A DNA stretch of 55,187 bases, taken from contig BAXV01000023.1 of NCBI GenBank assembly GCA_001310715.1, forward strand, positions 1 through 55,187, read 5' to 3'. The notes under the pieces are model-generated. The model was not told the origin of the DNA and made no database searches. It saw only the letters and a program-made list of their open reading frames with translations. The DNA comes from Pseudovibrio sp. JCM 19062. GTDB taxonomy: Bacteria > Pseudomonadota > Alphaproteobacteria > Rhizobiales > Stappiaceae. Shown piece by piece: positions 18,736 through 28,114 of this stretch (within the stretch, counting starts at the first letter, position 1; each line of letters opens with the position of its first letter). A program made the translations under genes and the position numbers.

Positions 18736-19568
18736 TTACGCAGCAGCTTGAGTTATGTGCTGCAGGTGATTGTAATAAGTCTGCTCCGAGGTATTCCAGT
18801 CAAGCGATGAATGTGGGCGCTTTTGGTTATAAAAGGTGATGTACTGCCTAAAGGCTTGTCTGGCCTCTGGCACACTGGCGTAGGCCTTGAGGTAAACCTC
18901 CTCATATTTGATAGTGCGCCAGAACCGCTCGATAAAAACATTGTCACGCCATGCTCCCTTGCCATCCATGGAGATCTTGATCTTCTCACGCTTGAGCACA
19001 TCGGTGAAGTCTATGCTGGTGAACTGAGAGCCTGATCAGAGTTGAAAATCTCTGGTTTGCCGTATTTTGCGAGTGTGTTTTCCAGAGCCTCGATACAGAA
19101 GGCTGCCTCCATGGTGATTGATAACCGCCAGCTCAGAACTTTGCGCGAGTACCAGTCAATGATCTCGACCAGATAGGTGAAGCCCTTCGCCATGGGAATA
19201 TAGGAAAAGTCGATGGCCCAGACCTGATTGGATCTTAAAACCTCCACATCACGCAGCAGATACGGGTAGATTTTATGTCCTGGAGCCGATTTGGACGTGT
19301 TGGGTCGTAGGTAGATTGCCTCAATACCCATTCTCTTCATTAAAGATCGCACCCTGCGCCGGCCGATATCAAAGCCTTCTGCTTTCAATAGCTGTTGCAG
19401 CATGCGGCTGCCTGCGAATGGATACTCCAGATGCAACTCATCCAGCCGACGTATGAGGGCAAGCGTTTCCGGCGAGACTGGGCGGGGCCGATAATATACA
19501 CTGCTTCTAGATATGCTCAGAGCTTTGGCCTGACGGATGATTGGGAGTTCATGGTTACGGTCAATCAT
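18736..19568 (-). CDS. IS3-family transposase OrfB, DDE integrase core (one frameshift)
   Basis: The catalytic transposase, about 277 residues. The first part has the HTH_21-type segment (SRSSVYYRPRP, YPFAGSRMLQQLL) and the rve core starting at VWAIDFSYIPM, which carries the first catalytic Asp; the second Asp is in IFNSDQ. After a frame change at about 19030 the rest reads DNVFIERFWRTIKYEEVYL, which holds the catalytic Glu, and ends YYNHLQHITQAAA. All three DDE residues are present if the frame is restored, so the element may have been active recently. Confidence 0.8.
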
Positions 19569-19863
19569 CTTTTAACGCTCAGTAGTCCCGCTTTTGTGAG
19601 CGCTCTTTCAAAAAAAACGTTCTCCAAAGTCGACTCCCCAATTTTGGTGTGCAGCCGTTTGATGTCTACTTCAGGCTCCTGTTTATCAGCCCAAACACAT
19701 CAGGCATCGCCGCAAGGGCCTGCTCTTTACATTGCTTGATCTGGTTTGCGCGTACATCAAAGTCCTGAGCCAATTCACTCAAGGTATTCTCTCCGCAAAT
19801 AGCAGCAAGCGCGACTTTCGCTTTAAAGGCCGGACTATGGTTCCGGCGAGGACGTCTGCTCAT
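19566..19863 (-). CDS. IS3-family transposase OrfA (one frameshift)
   Basis: The DNA-binding first protein of the IS3 element. It starts with MSRRPRRNHSPAFKAKVALAAI, a typical IS3 OrfA helix-turn-helix (ENTLSELAQDFDVRANQIKQ). The frame changes at about 19680; the remainder (VDIKRLHTKIGESTLENVFFERAL) includes the leucine-zipper-like end and stops at a TGA that overlaps the start of orfB, the usual arrangement for programmed frameshifting in this family. An unusual T8 run occurs near 19607. Confidence 0.75.
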
Positions 19864-19942
19864 GGTGGTCTCCTGTTCTTGGTATCATGCCAGTTTCAGA
19901 AGCGAAATCCACTTATACAACCTGTCCAAATTTCCCGAGCCA

Positions 19943-20690
19943 GCTCTGATCATGATTGGTTGCGATTGGTGATCAGGATTGCGCAGCAATTGGGTAAAGC
20001 GCATCAACCGCTCAGTTAACGTTGTCACATTGGCTTTGCCAAAGACCTTCTGGAACATCATCAGGACCGCTTCCCAATGACCAAACTCCCGTCGACCTGA
20101 TATCTCATCAGGTCGGTTATGAATGCTGATTTCTTTAGGAAATTGAGGTTGATAGGTACGTCTGCCAAGACGTGGACGGCGGTGTTTTCTTCTCTCAGGC
20201 AACAAGTCATGGAGTTTAAGATCCTTACCTGCACGCGTGTAGACAAAGCGATAGATGCTTTCGTGACTGATCCGTGGTTCGACGCTCTCAAGGCGTAATC
20301 GTCCCGCAATTTGCTCGGGCGACCAACCGCCGGAGAGACGATCAACCACAAACTGCCGAAGCTTGGCAGGCGGGACAATTTGGCAGTCCGCTCCCGACGA
20401 TCCTGCGCAATACTGTGGGCAACAACACAGAAATAGCCATCCAGATCATGCCAGACCTCATCCTGAAATCTGTTGCGTTTCATCTCGCGATAAACTGTGG
20501 ATCTGTGCTTGCCCAAGCGCCGGGCAATTTCTGATACCGGCATCTTGGCCTGATCAAATTGCTCGATCAGCCAGCGATCCTCTAAGGTCAAATGCGAATA
20601 ACAGCGTATAGTTTTCAATTCCATGCCGACAACCCAATAATCTAACTAACTGATTTATATCGCTGTTGCACTTCAGATGTGAACCCACCC
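19943..20690 (-). mobile_element. IS30-family element, truncated by the IS3 end
   Basis: The transposase starts at 20624 on the minus strand. Its helix-turn-helix region is clear (SHLTLEDRWLIEQFDQ, VSEIARRLGKHRSTVYREMKRN), as is the second segment (GGWSPEQIAGRLRLE, ISHESIYRFVYT). One frame change occurs near 20355. The catalytic domain starts at REFGHWEA and is cut at 19942 where the IS3 element begins, so the later catalytic residues are lost; the expected first Asp after WEA reads Val here. The upstream end near 20690 (TTGCACTTCAGATGTGAACCC) may be its terminal repeat. Non-functional as it stands. Confidence 0.72.
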
Positions 20691-20793
20691 GCCTACACCG
20701 AAACAACCAATAAGGTATCTTATGGAACCTTGATGAGTCGAACACATTGTTCTTCAGATGCAGTCCATTATAAGGTTGGTCGGTATAATAAAC

Positions 20794-21868
20794 TTATAGT
20801 TTTTGGCGGTGAAAACTATTTTTGATTAGTTTGAAAACGAACGGAGCGCACAATATGATCATATTTACTCTTGCTAGGTGGTGAATGGCGACATATGCGA
20901 CATCTAGATGCATGGATACTGCCACCAAACTCATTTCTGTAAGACCACCGGGCGCATAGGCCAACAATACTTGATTTACAGTTTGACCAAATAGCTGGAG
21001 AAGCCGAGAGCAATGGCTGAAGAGACCAACAACATAATGAGTGCTGCGCCAACGGCGAGTAAGATAGCTTTGAGGATTTTTTCAGGATGAACGCCTATAA
21101 AACTGCATCCAATAATGGTTCCAATGACAACTTGGGCAATGTTGATGATTTCTCTTGGCGGAGGATTCTCAACGATACCGCCGAGATGCAATACCGCGCT
21201 TATTAACATTGGTCCCAATAACATCGGGGCTGGGAATTTCAGTAACTTACCCAATGCCCAACCAGTTGCTCCAGCCGATGCAAAGATACCAAGTTCACTG
21301 ACTGAAACGTCCAAAAGGGAAACCCCTTGGCTACTATTACCACCTAAGTCAGCCCCTCCGGCTACTTGGAACCAAAGAGAAAGAAGAGTTACGACCAGAA
21401 AGATACGACTAGCGTGGGCCAATGCGATATCCTGCTCATTTCCTCCCATATGCCCACCAAGCAAGGTCATTTCATTTAAGCCCCCGGGCATGGCCGCAAA
21501 ATATGCTGTAACGCCCGAGTATCCCCCAATTTTCATATAGTACGGGACAACTAAAACGCCACATACAAAAAGGTAAATCAGGAGGCCAAATATTGATAAC
21601 GCCCACCCTGAGATATTTGCAAAAATGTCTGGAGCTAAACCTGATCCTAAAAGTAAGCCAATTACAACAACCATGTAGGGACGAAATCGTAATGGAGCTG
21701 CCACAGGTAGTCTTGCAATTGCTGCAAGCGTATTCGCCATCATTGGCCAAGCATCCATGGCAATGGTAAACTCAACCAAATAAATAGTAGGCCGCCTAGA
21801 ACTCCAATCGCTAGAGCTAGCCCAATTTTTCCGAGATCAAATAAGTCGGGTGAATACGCACGTTCCAT
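20794..21868 (-). CDS. AbrB-family (PF05145) membrane protein (two frameshifts)
   Basis: A polytopic membrane protein of about 357 residues with a repeated architecture of about ten hydrophobic segments. This is the AbrB/ammonia-monooxygenase-regulator-like family, of uncertain function but often found beside organic-acid catabolism. The repeat signature occurs twice: YFAAMPGGLNEMTLLGG and YAPGGLTEMSLVAVS. It starts at ATG 21868 (MERAYSPDLFDLG). The frame breaks at about 21745 (WMLG to PMMANTLAA, one missing C) and at about 21000 (ALGFSS to LFGQTVNQVLLAYAPGG), ending at 20794. It lies 89 bp downstream of the marR gene in the same direction, so the two are probably co-transcribed. A role as importer or exporter of the aromatic substrate is inference. 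Confidence 0.75.
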
Positions 21869-21957
21869 GACATTTAAAATCCAATTTGGATTTGAAAATA
21901 AGTTTAGATCTAAACTTTAGGGATGAAACAAAAGATATGTCTCTAACGGTAATAACC

Positions 21958-22424
21958 TCAGCGCGAAACCAGAGGGGCTCGGCTCAGGTCATTACCTGCG
22001 GCAGCTATTTTTTTCGACAACTTGATAAACTGGGATCTTTCTTTGTTGTCCAGTCCAACGAGGATTTCATCCTGAAGCGCCTCAACTAATGGGGCGAGTT
22101 CTTCTAGCGTTTTTTCCCCGAATTGGTCAAATAGACTTCTCTGGCGCGCCGATCCCGTTTGCAAACCTCCCGTCTAATAAACCCCTTGGCTTCAAGCCGG
22201 TCCACCACTCCGCCGATGGTCGCTCGATCATGCGCGATCCGGCCTGCTAAACTTGCCTGATCAATGCCTGGACTCGAAGCTAACTCGTTCATTGCGGCAA
22301 ACTGGACAGAAGTCAGGTCGAAACCAATTTTCTTTAACCTTTCATGAAAGATAGAGACCGAAATTTGGTTCATCCTGCGAATTAAGTGACCTGGCATATT
22401 CTGGATATCAATTCTGTTTTGCAT
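21958..22424 (-). CDS. MarR-family transcriptional regulator (one frameshift)
   Basis: A winged-helix regulator of about 155 residues, typical MarR size. Visible parts are GHLIRRMNQISVSIFHERL, FDLTSVQFAAMNEL, the DNA-recognition helix DQASLAGRIAHDRATIGGVVDRLEAKG (shown in part) and the wing RRDRRAREVYLT (read KRDRRAREVYLT). MarR regulators near aromatic genes respond to phenolic acids. The ATG at 22424 follows GGAGGG and is preferred to the more distal in-frame start at 22460. The frame changes at about 22108 (TNSGKKR to LEELAPLVEAL). It is divergent from the 3-hydroxybenzoate/gentisate operon, with palindromes in the gap, so it probably represses both directions. Confidence 0.82.
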
Positions 22425-22444
22425 ATGCCCTCCTGTGTTTTTTC

Positions 22445-22540
22445 GTTTGCAAACTAACAATTCACAGGGACCGAGTCCATCATATTAATGAGTATACTTA
22501 TTTTATTGACAGAGTATTTTAGTATGCATACTTATTATAT
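22445..22540. promoter_or_regulatory. Divergent promoter region with palindromic operators for the MarR regulator
   Basis: Three palindromes are clustered: GTTTGCAAAC at 22445-22454, AGTATACT at 22491-22498 and AGTATGCATACT at 22521-22532. The latter two share the AGTAT...ATACTTATT pattern, 30-35 bp apart, and flank TTGACA at 22506-22511, a perfect -35 element reading toward the gentisate operon. A repressor bound to both would cover the promoter. Confidence 0.55.
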
Positions 22541-22707
22541 TCGAGATCAGATTAACAAACAGCGTGCTGACTAGAGGGCGAATTTTGCAGACATTAAATC
22601 GAAAATGAGTGTTTGGTTAGCCGACAACCTCAACGAGTGCCGTAACATCTCCTGCCCATAAATATCAATGTACCGCAATTTGTAGCGGTTATCAGAAAGG
22701 ACAAGCC

Positions 22708-23891
22708 ATGTCGGATTTACCTATTATAATTGCAGGAGGCGGGATAGGCGGTCTGGCCGCCGCTTGTGGGCTTGCACGTAAAGGTTATAAATCCATAGTC
22801 GTCGAGCAAGCGCCTCAGCTTGGTGAAATTGGAGCAGGCATTCAAATAGGGCCCAATGCGTTTCACTGCTTTGACTATTTAGGCGTTGGTGATGAGGCTA
22901 GGTCCAAAGCCGTTTATATCGACAGCTTGCGCTTGATGGATGCACAAAGCGCCGAAAACATTACATCTATTCCGCTGGGAGAAGACTTCCGGAAGTACTT
23001 CAAAAATCCGTATGCTGTAGTACACCGCGCTGATCTACACGGCGTCCTACTTGAATACTGCGAGAAAAGCCCGCTTATAGAAATCCGTACTGATCATATC
23101 GTTACTGGTTATGAACAAAATGGCACGGAGGTCAGTCTTTTTGTCAGGGGGCGTGAGCCTATTAAAGGGCGGTTCCTAATCGGTGCGGAAGGTCTACGTT
23201 CACCTATTCGTGGACAAATGGTCGGCGATGGAGAGCCTCGTATCTCCGGTCACACAACTTATCGATCTGTCATTCCCACGGACCAGATGCCAGAAGACCT
23301 TCGCTGGAACGCTGCGACTTTGTGGGCGGGGCCCAAATGCCACATCGTGCATTATCCGCTCAAAGGTTGGAAAGTTTCAATCTGGTTGTCACTTATCACC
23401 GCGACCTTCAAGAGGCAATTGCTGGTAGGCCGGTTACGCGAGAAGAAGTTGCACAAGGATTTGAGCACATACACCCAAAGGTCAGACAGGTTATTGAGCA
23501 TGGCGATAACTGGAAGCTCTGGGTGCTTTGTGATCGTGAACCCATATCAAACTGGGTTGATGGGCGCGTAGCCCTTTTAGGCGATAGCGCTCATCCGATG
23601 CTTCAATATTTTGCACAGGGTGCTTGCATGGCAATGGAAGACGCGGTTGCTCTTTCCCACTGTATAGAAAATTACGGCGAAGATATCGAAGACGCGCTTC
23701 AACGCTATCAGAAAATGCGAAAAGTACGCACCGCACGGGTCCAAATAAACTCCCGTCTGATCGGTGAATACATTTACCACCCAGATGACGCTAAGGCCGA
23801 TGTACGCAACCACATCATGCAGTCTTTGACGCCCGAGCAATGGTATGACCGCCTAAACTGGCTCTACGGTTCAAATGGGCTGGAAGGCTGA
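22708..23891 (+). CDS. FAD-dependent aromatic hydroxylase, probably 3-hydroxybenzoate 6-hydroxylase (one frameshift)
   Basis: A single-component flavin monooxygenase of about 394 residues that would convert 3-hydroxybenzoate to gentisate with NAD(P)H and oxygen. Motifs: GxGxxG dinucleotide site IAGGGIGGLAAACG (residues 8-21), the DG-type segment FLIGAEGLRSPIRGQ, and the GD motif LLGDSAHPMLQYFAQGAC that contacts the flavin. GEIGAGIQIGPNA is typical of the salicylate/3-hydroxybenzoate hydroxylase branch. AGAAAGGAC precedes the ATG. The frame changes at about 23375 (GWKV to FNLVVTYH), one base. Salicylate hydroxylase is an alternative by homology alone, but the three genes that follow are exactly those needed for gentisate, so 6-hydroxylation of 3-hydroxybenzoate is favoured. 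Confidence 0.83.
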
Positions 23892-23933
23892 CTTTAATCT
23901 CAACACTTGACGAGTTTCCTAGGAGTATAAGTA

Positions 23934-24630
23934 ATGAACTACGTTTTTAATCCTCTGCCCGTTTCCACCGTTGATGTAAAAGACTCCGAAGAGAAGATAC
24001 CAGTACGCCGCATTTTTTTGTGTCGGTAGAAACTATGCAGCTCATGCCCGTGAAATGGGTAAGGATCCAAACCGCGACGCGCCATTCTTTTTCACGAAAC
24101 CAGCAGATGCTGTAGTAACTACCGGTGAAACAGTCGCCTATCCTCCAGAAACAGAAAATCTTCATTATGAAGCTGAACTGGTTGTTGTGATCGGCAAGGA
24201 TGGCCGAAATATCACAGAAGAAAACTCGCTGGAACACATCTACGGTTATGCTGTCGGGAATGATCTGACACGCCGCGACCTGCAATTAGAGGCTCGCGAA
24301 AAAGGCCGTCCCTGGGATTGGGGAAAAGCATTTGATCGCTCTGCAGTTATCGGCCCGGTTTCAACAGTTTCAAAAGTGGGTCACCCGTCTTCAGGTAGCA
24401 TTCAATTGCGTGTTAACGGCGAAATCAAACAGGATGCAGACATAAATGAATTGATTTGGTCAGTACCTGAGATCGTCTCCATTCTGTCCCATTCAATGGA
24501 ATTGAAAGCAGGTGACTTGATAATGACGGGTACCCCTGCCGGAGTCGGACCTCTTGTTGAAGGCGACACCTGCACTGTTAACATCGATGGATTGGGGGAA
24601 ATCTCAACACAGATCGGCCCAAAACGATGA
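23934..24630 (+). CDS. Fumarylpyruvate hydrolase, FAH family (one frameshift)
   Basis: A fumarylacetoacetate-hydrolase-fold enzyme of about 232 residues that would split fumarylpyruvate to fumarate and pyruvate, the last step of the gentisate route. Family motifs: CVGRNYAAHAREMG, FFFTKPADAV, the metal-binding EAELVVVIGKDG, GYAVGNDLTRRDLQ, KAFDRSAVIGP and the late GDLIMTGTPAGVGPL. The ATG at 23934 follows AGGAG. The frame breaks at about 24015 in a T7 run (GCATTTTTTTGTG), where T6 would restore the reading frame. It ends in an ATGA overlap with the isomerase gene, indicating translational coupling. Confidence 0.87.
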
Positions 24631-25275
24631 GCTACAAGCTGCATAATTTCTTCCGCTCATCGACCTCTACACGTTTGAGAGCGGCATTAAATATCAAAGG
24701 TCTGGACTACGATTATATCCCTTATATTCTACGGAATGGGGAAACACGTAGTCCGGAATATCTGGCCAAAAATCCAGCAGGTTTGGTTCCTACCTTGGAG
24801 CTTGAAGACGGTACATGTCTCACACAATCGCTCGCAATCATTGAGTGGCTGGAGGAAAGACACCCAACCCCTGCTCTTTTGCCAGCTGACACAGATGAAC
24901 GTGCCCGGGTTCGGGCACTTTCCTATATGATCGCCTGTGAAATTCATCCGCTCAATAATCTCAGAGTGTTGATGTACCTTGGCAAAGAATTGGGTGCTGA
25001 GGAGGATGCCCAAAAAAAATTGGTTTACGCACTGGGTGAAACAAACCTTCGATCCGCTGGAAAAAAACTCTGGCAACGTCTCCTCAGACGGGACGTTATT
25101 GCATGGCGATACGCTTAGCATGGCTGATGTATGCCTTTACGCGCAGGTTTGGAACAACCGTCGATTTGACATCCCAGTTGAGGAATGGCCGACAATCGGC
25201 CGAATTTTTGCAGCGCTCGATGAACTACCAGCTTTGCGCGATGCGGCTCCACCAAATCAACCTGATGCTTCTTGA
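24627..25275 (+). CDS. Maleylpyruvate isomerase, glutathione S-transferase zeta type (one frameshift)
   Basis: A glutathione-dependent isomerase of about 215 residues that would turn maleylpyruvate into fumarylpyruvate. The zeta-class active-site pattern SSTSTRLRAALNIKGL (usually SS..CWRVR) is at residues 11-26; NPAGLVPTLELEDG and TQSLAIIEWLEE follow, then the C-terminal helix part HGDTLSMADVCLYAQVWN. The typical Cys of the SSxxC motif is replaced by Thr, as in several maleylpyruvate isomerases. The frame breaks at an A8 run near 25016, where A7 restores AQKNWFTHW. The gene overlaps the hydrolase gene and ends directly before the dioxygenase start. Confidence 0.85.
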
Positions 25276-26396
25276 ATGACGAATGGTTCCAATATGAATG
25301 AAATTCAAAATCACGAGATGATTGAAAATTCCATGCTGCCGGAGGAAACGCCGGAACTGCTTGAGCTTTATAAAAGCTTCGATGAAGAAAATCTGATGCC
25401 GCTTTGGACGCAGCTCGGCGATCTCATGCCGGTTCATCCAAGTCCAAGGCCGTTCCCCACTTATGGAAATGGTCCAACCTGATTGCCCTTGCGGAGAAAT
25501 CTGGAGACCTTGTGCCGGTTGGACGCGGAGGGGAACGCCGCGCTATGGGGCTGGCAAACCCGGGCCTTGCACCTAATGCTTTTGTAAGTCCTACCCTTTG
25601 GGCAGCAATTCAATATCTTGGTCCTCGGGAAACCGCACCGGAACACCGCCATTCACAAAATGCGTTTCGTTTCGTTGTTGAGGGTGAAGGGGTCTGGACC
25701 GTTGTAGATGGTGATCCGGTACGCATGAACCGCGGTGATTTGCTTCTCACACCGGGTTGGAAATTCCATGGGCACCACAATGACACAGACCAACCTATGG
25801 CATGGCTTGACGGTTTGGATATCCCGTTTAGTCAACAAAATGACGTAGGTTTCTTTGAGTTTGGCTCAGATCGGGTAACCGACTATGCAACTCCGCGTTT
25901 TTCTCGCTCGGAACGCTTGTGGTGCCACCCGGGTTTACGCCCACTTTCAGGGCTGCAAGATACGGTTAACTCTCCTATCGGCGCCTACCGTTGGGAGCAT
26001 ACCGACCGAGCTCTAACAGAACAACTGTTATTGGAAGATGAAGGTCAACCAGCAACAGTTGCTCAAGGGCACGCGGCAATTCGCTTTACAAACCCGACAA
26101 CGGGAGGCGATGTTATGTCCACGATCCGCTGCGAGTTTCATCGTCTGCGCGAAGGTACGCAAACGCCGGTTAAACGTGAAGTAGGCTCTTCGGTGTTTCA
26201 GGTGTTCGAAGGCACTGGACATGTAGAGTTAGGCGGAAAAACCCTTAAACTTGAAAAAGGTGATCTGTTTGTCATTCCCTCTTGGGTCGGCTGGTCGCTG
26301 CAAGCGGAAAGCCAACTAGACCTATTCCGGTTTTCCGATGCTCCGATCATGGAACGCTTGAACTTTATGCGAACTATGGTGGAGACCAACGACTGA
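25276..26396 (+). CDS. Gentisate 1,2-dioxygenase (one frameshift)
   Basis: A bicupin ring-cleavage enzyme of about 373 residues that would open gentisate to maleylpyruvate using Fe(II) and oxygen. The amino segment PLWTQLGDLMPVHP is characteristic. The first cupin has the metal site APEHRHSQNAFRFVVEGEG; the second cupin reads FQVFEGTGHVELGGKTLKLE, with GDLFVIPSW. The frame changes at about 25445 (HPSPRPFP to KAVPHLWKW), consistent with one indel. The ATG at 25276 follows the preceding stop by no bases; ATG 25294 is an alternative. It overlaps the next gene as TGATGA. Position in the operon and all substrates agree with the gentisate pathway. Confidence 0.88.
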
Positions 26397-26983
26397 TGAG
26401 CCTGAGCGTACAGGAACAAACCGCACACGCTGCCTTGCGTGTGCGGCAAGGGCAAGGGGCACGTTATGATTCCGATGGAGCCCCAGCAGAAGCCCTACTG
26501 CTTGCACGTCGGGGAGCCGCCTACTTTGCCCGTTTACTCAATGAGGCCGCAGTCGAAGACCTTGGTATGCCTTCTCGTCGCAAAGGGTGGACACGAAAAC
26601 AAGTGGCTCTTGGTGTAAGTTATCATGCACGCGCATTAGCGAATGCCTTGGAAGGCATAAAAGCCGAAGCAAAATGTGCGTCTCCTCCAGAACTTTCGCT
26701 ATCAGACGAAGACATAATCAGGGGTATCAGTTTACCCGTTCGGGCTCTTCGATCCCTTTATTATCACACTAACGTTCATCTAAACGTCGTATGGCGGGAG
26801 TTGTCGGATGAGGATTGGGAAACTCTACTAGTGACGCCTGATTCACGATCAACAAGCCTGCAAGAAACGCCATTAATTCGGGCCGTAATCCTATGGCAAA
26901 GCGCCTATGATTTTAGTCACAAAACCCGAATTAAAGATATTCCCCCGGCTATCCGCGAATACATCAAAACTTGGGAAAAATAA
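26396..26983 (+). CDS. Second maleylpyruvate isomerase-like protein (DinB/MDMPI fold)
   Basis: An intact 195-residue protein resembling the mycothiol-dependent maleylpyruvate isomerase family of the DinB superfamily. Matching parts are RQGQGARYDSDGAPAEALLLARRGAAYFARLLNE (quoted in part), GWTRKQVALGVSYHARALANALE and HTNVHLNVVWRELSDEDW; the histidines in YHARAL and HTNVH are suitably placed as metal ligands. Family members in actinobacteria use mycothiol, which proteobacteria lack, so glutathione or another thiol would be needed here. It overlaps the dioxygenase gene and ends the operon. It may be a real second isomerase or may have a different job in the pathway. Confidence 0.75.
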   Translation: MSLSVQEQTAHAALRVRQGQGARYDSDGAPAEALLLARRGAAYFARLLNEAAVEDLGMPSRRKGWTRKQVALGVSYHARALANALEGIKAEAKCASPPELSLSDEDIIRGISLPVRALRSLYYHTNVHLNVVWRELSDEDWETLLVTPDSRSTSLQETPLIRAVILWQSAYDFSHKTRIKDIPPAIREYIKTWEK

Positions 26984-26992
26984 GTACTTTTT

Positions 26993-27025
26993 CTGCCCCG
27001 AATAATCATTGTCGGGGCAGATTTT
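26993..27025. terminator. Bidirectional-position terminator between convergent genes
   Basis: CTGCCCCGA (26993-27001) and TCGGGGCAG (27012-27020) form a perfect 9-bp stem with a 10-base loop, followed on the plus strand by ATTTTCG. It lies 10 bp after the gentisate operon and 29 bp past the end of the convergent decarboxylase-like gene. Confidence 0.75.
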
Positions 27026-27048
27026 CGTAATGTTAAATAGCTTGGTGT

Positions 27049-28092
27049 TTACACCCGCACACTTTCGTGGAGTTCTTTTGGGAAGAGTTCTACCGGCTTA
27101 ACCAAGCGATCAGAAAGACCCTGCTCATAAATGAACCGACAGAATGTCGATAAAGTGCTGTCGTTCTCTGCAATCCCGTAGGGCCAGGGATCATTGCCAA
27201 AAAGCTCGATAAGTTCTTCAGCTTGCGACGCAGCCCAAGGCAACGGAACCCGTGCCGAGGTGATATCAACCATCCGCTCTAGACTGCGTTTCTTGGCTTC
27301 ATCAAATGCCTTATAAAGGCTGCGACCCACCCACGGGTGACTTTCAAAAACAGGGCGTCGCATGACAACAACATGCATAATCGGAAAAAGACCTGTTTCC
27401 TGAAAGTTTTTGAACTCTTCATGCCGCGGATTATCAAACAGACGTTTGATAGGACTATCGGCATCGAACAGACTTTGCGGTGGGCGGGCGGTAATTGCCA
27501 CATCTATTTCACCAGATACCAACATCTCGTTCAGGGACTTCTCAGGGCGTGATTCATATTGCACGCCTTCTGGCAAAGAAAACTTTACCTTCTCTACGCG
27601 GCCGGGCTGGTTCACACCTGCCTGAACCCATTTGACCTTGGCAAGATCTATACCATAGCTCTCTTTCAAAATTCCGCGTACATAAACGCCAGCGGTTTGC
27701 GCCCATTCTGGAATGCCTACGGTTTTGCCTTCCAAGTCTTTTGGATCTGAAATTCCCGAATCCTGACGGACATAGATAGCCGAATGGCGGAACACTCTTG
27801 ATGGGAAGACGGGGAGTCCGACAAAATCGGTTTCCCCACTTGCTTGTAGTGTCAAGAACTTGGCAAATGAGAGTTCAGCAACATCAAACTCTCTGTTTTT
27901 CAGAAAGCGGAAGAATATCTCTTCAACCGGTAAAGTCATCGGTGTGAGCACAACTCCATCCGCAGTAACTTCTCCAGAGACTAAATCGCGAACATGATCA
28001 CAATCGGCGACTGCCATAGATAGGTTCAGACGTGCAGTACCTCCCCCCTCTATTAGTTGCGCACCACGACTATTAGCTTGATAGTGGAACAT
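27049..28092 (-). CDS. 4,5-dihydroxyphthalate decarboxylase-like protein
   Basis: An intact 347-residue protein of the NMT1/ThiY-like periplasmic-binding-fold superfamily, branch of 4,5-dihydroxyphthalate decarboxylase. Characteristic parts are VADCDHVRDLVSGEV, EFDVAELSFAKFL, GLPVFPSRVFRHSAIYV, LEGKTVGIPEWAQTAGVYVRG and NDPWPYGIAEN. No signal peptide is present, so it is a cytoplasmic enzyme rather than a transporter binding protein. GGGAGGA sits at proper spacing before ATG 28092. It is the last gene downstream of tctC-tctA-tctB in the same direction. A decarboxylation that yields 3-hydroxybenzoate (for example from a hydroxyphthalate) would link it to the neighbouring gentisate operon; this is inference. 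Confidence 0.75.
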   Translation of the reverse strand: MFHYQANSRGAQLIEGGGTARLNLSMAVADCDHVRDLVSGEVTADGVVLTPMTLPVEEIFFRFLKNREFDVAELSFAKFLTLQASGETDFVGLPVFPSRVFRHSAIYVRQDSGISDPKDLEGKTVGIPEWAQTAGVYVRGILKESYGIDLAKVKWVQAGVNQPGRVEKVKFSLPEGVQYESRPEKSLNEMLVSGEIDVAITARPPQSLFDADSPIKRLFDNPRHEEFKNFQETGLFPIMHVVVMRRPVFESHPWVGRSLYKAFDEAKKRSLERMVDITSARVPLPWAASQAEELIELFGNDPWPYGIAENDSTLSTFCRFIYEQGLSDRLVKPVELFPKELHESVRV

Positions 28093-28114
28093 TATATTCC
28101 TCCCTGTTATGTTT

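Larger units (their letters stand above)
18683..19942 (-). mobile_element. IS3-family insertion sequence, about 1.26 kb
   Basis: The ends are visible as long imperfect inverted repeats. The left end (18683) reads TGGTCCCGTTTGTTTGGACAG and continues to TTTATAAGTGGAT; the right end, read inward from 19942, is TGGCTCGGGAAATTTGGACAG followed by TATAAGTGGAT. Between them lie orfA and orfB on the minus strand. No matching target duplication flanks the ends (AGG before, GCT after), which suggests a deletion or recombination next to the element. It lies directly against the truncated IS30 transposase gene. A fragment of a related copy lies at 44.3-44.6 kb. Confidence 0.8.

Noticed and set aside
27049..28092. 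Periplasmic binding protein of an ABC transporter
   Set aside because: The fold is shared, but there is no signal peptide and the internal motifs match the 4,5-dihydroxyphthalate decarboxylase branch; it follows the tct genes rather than ABC permease genes.
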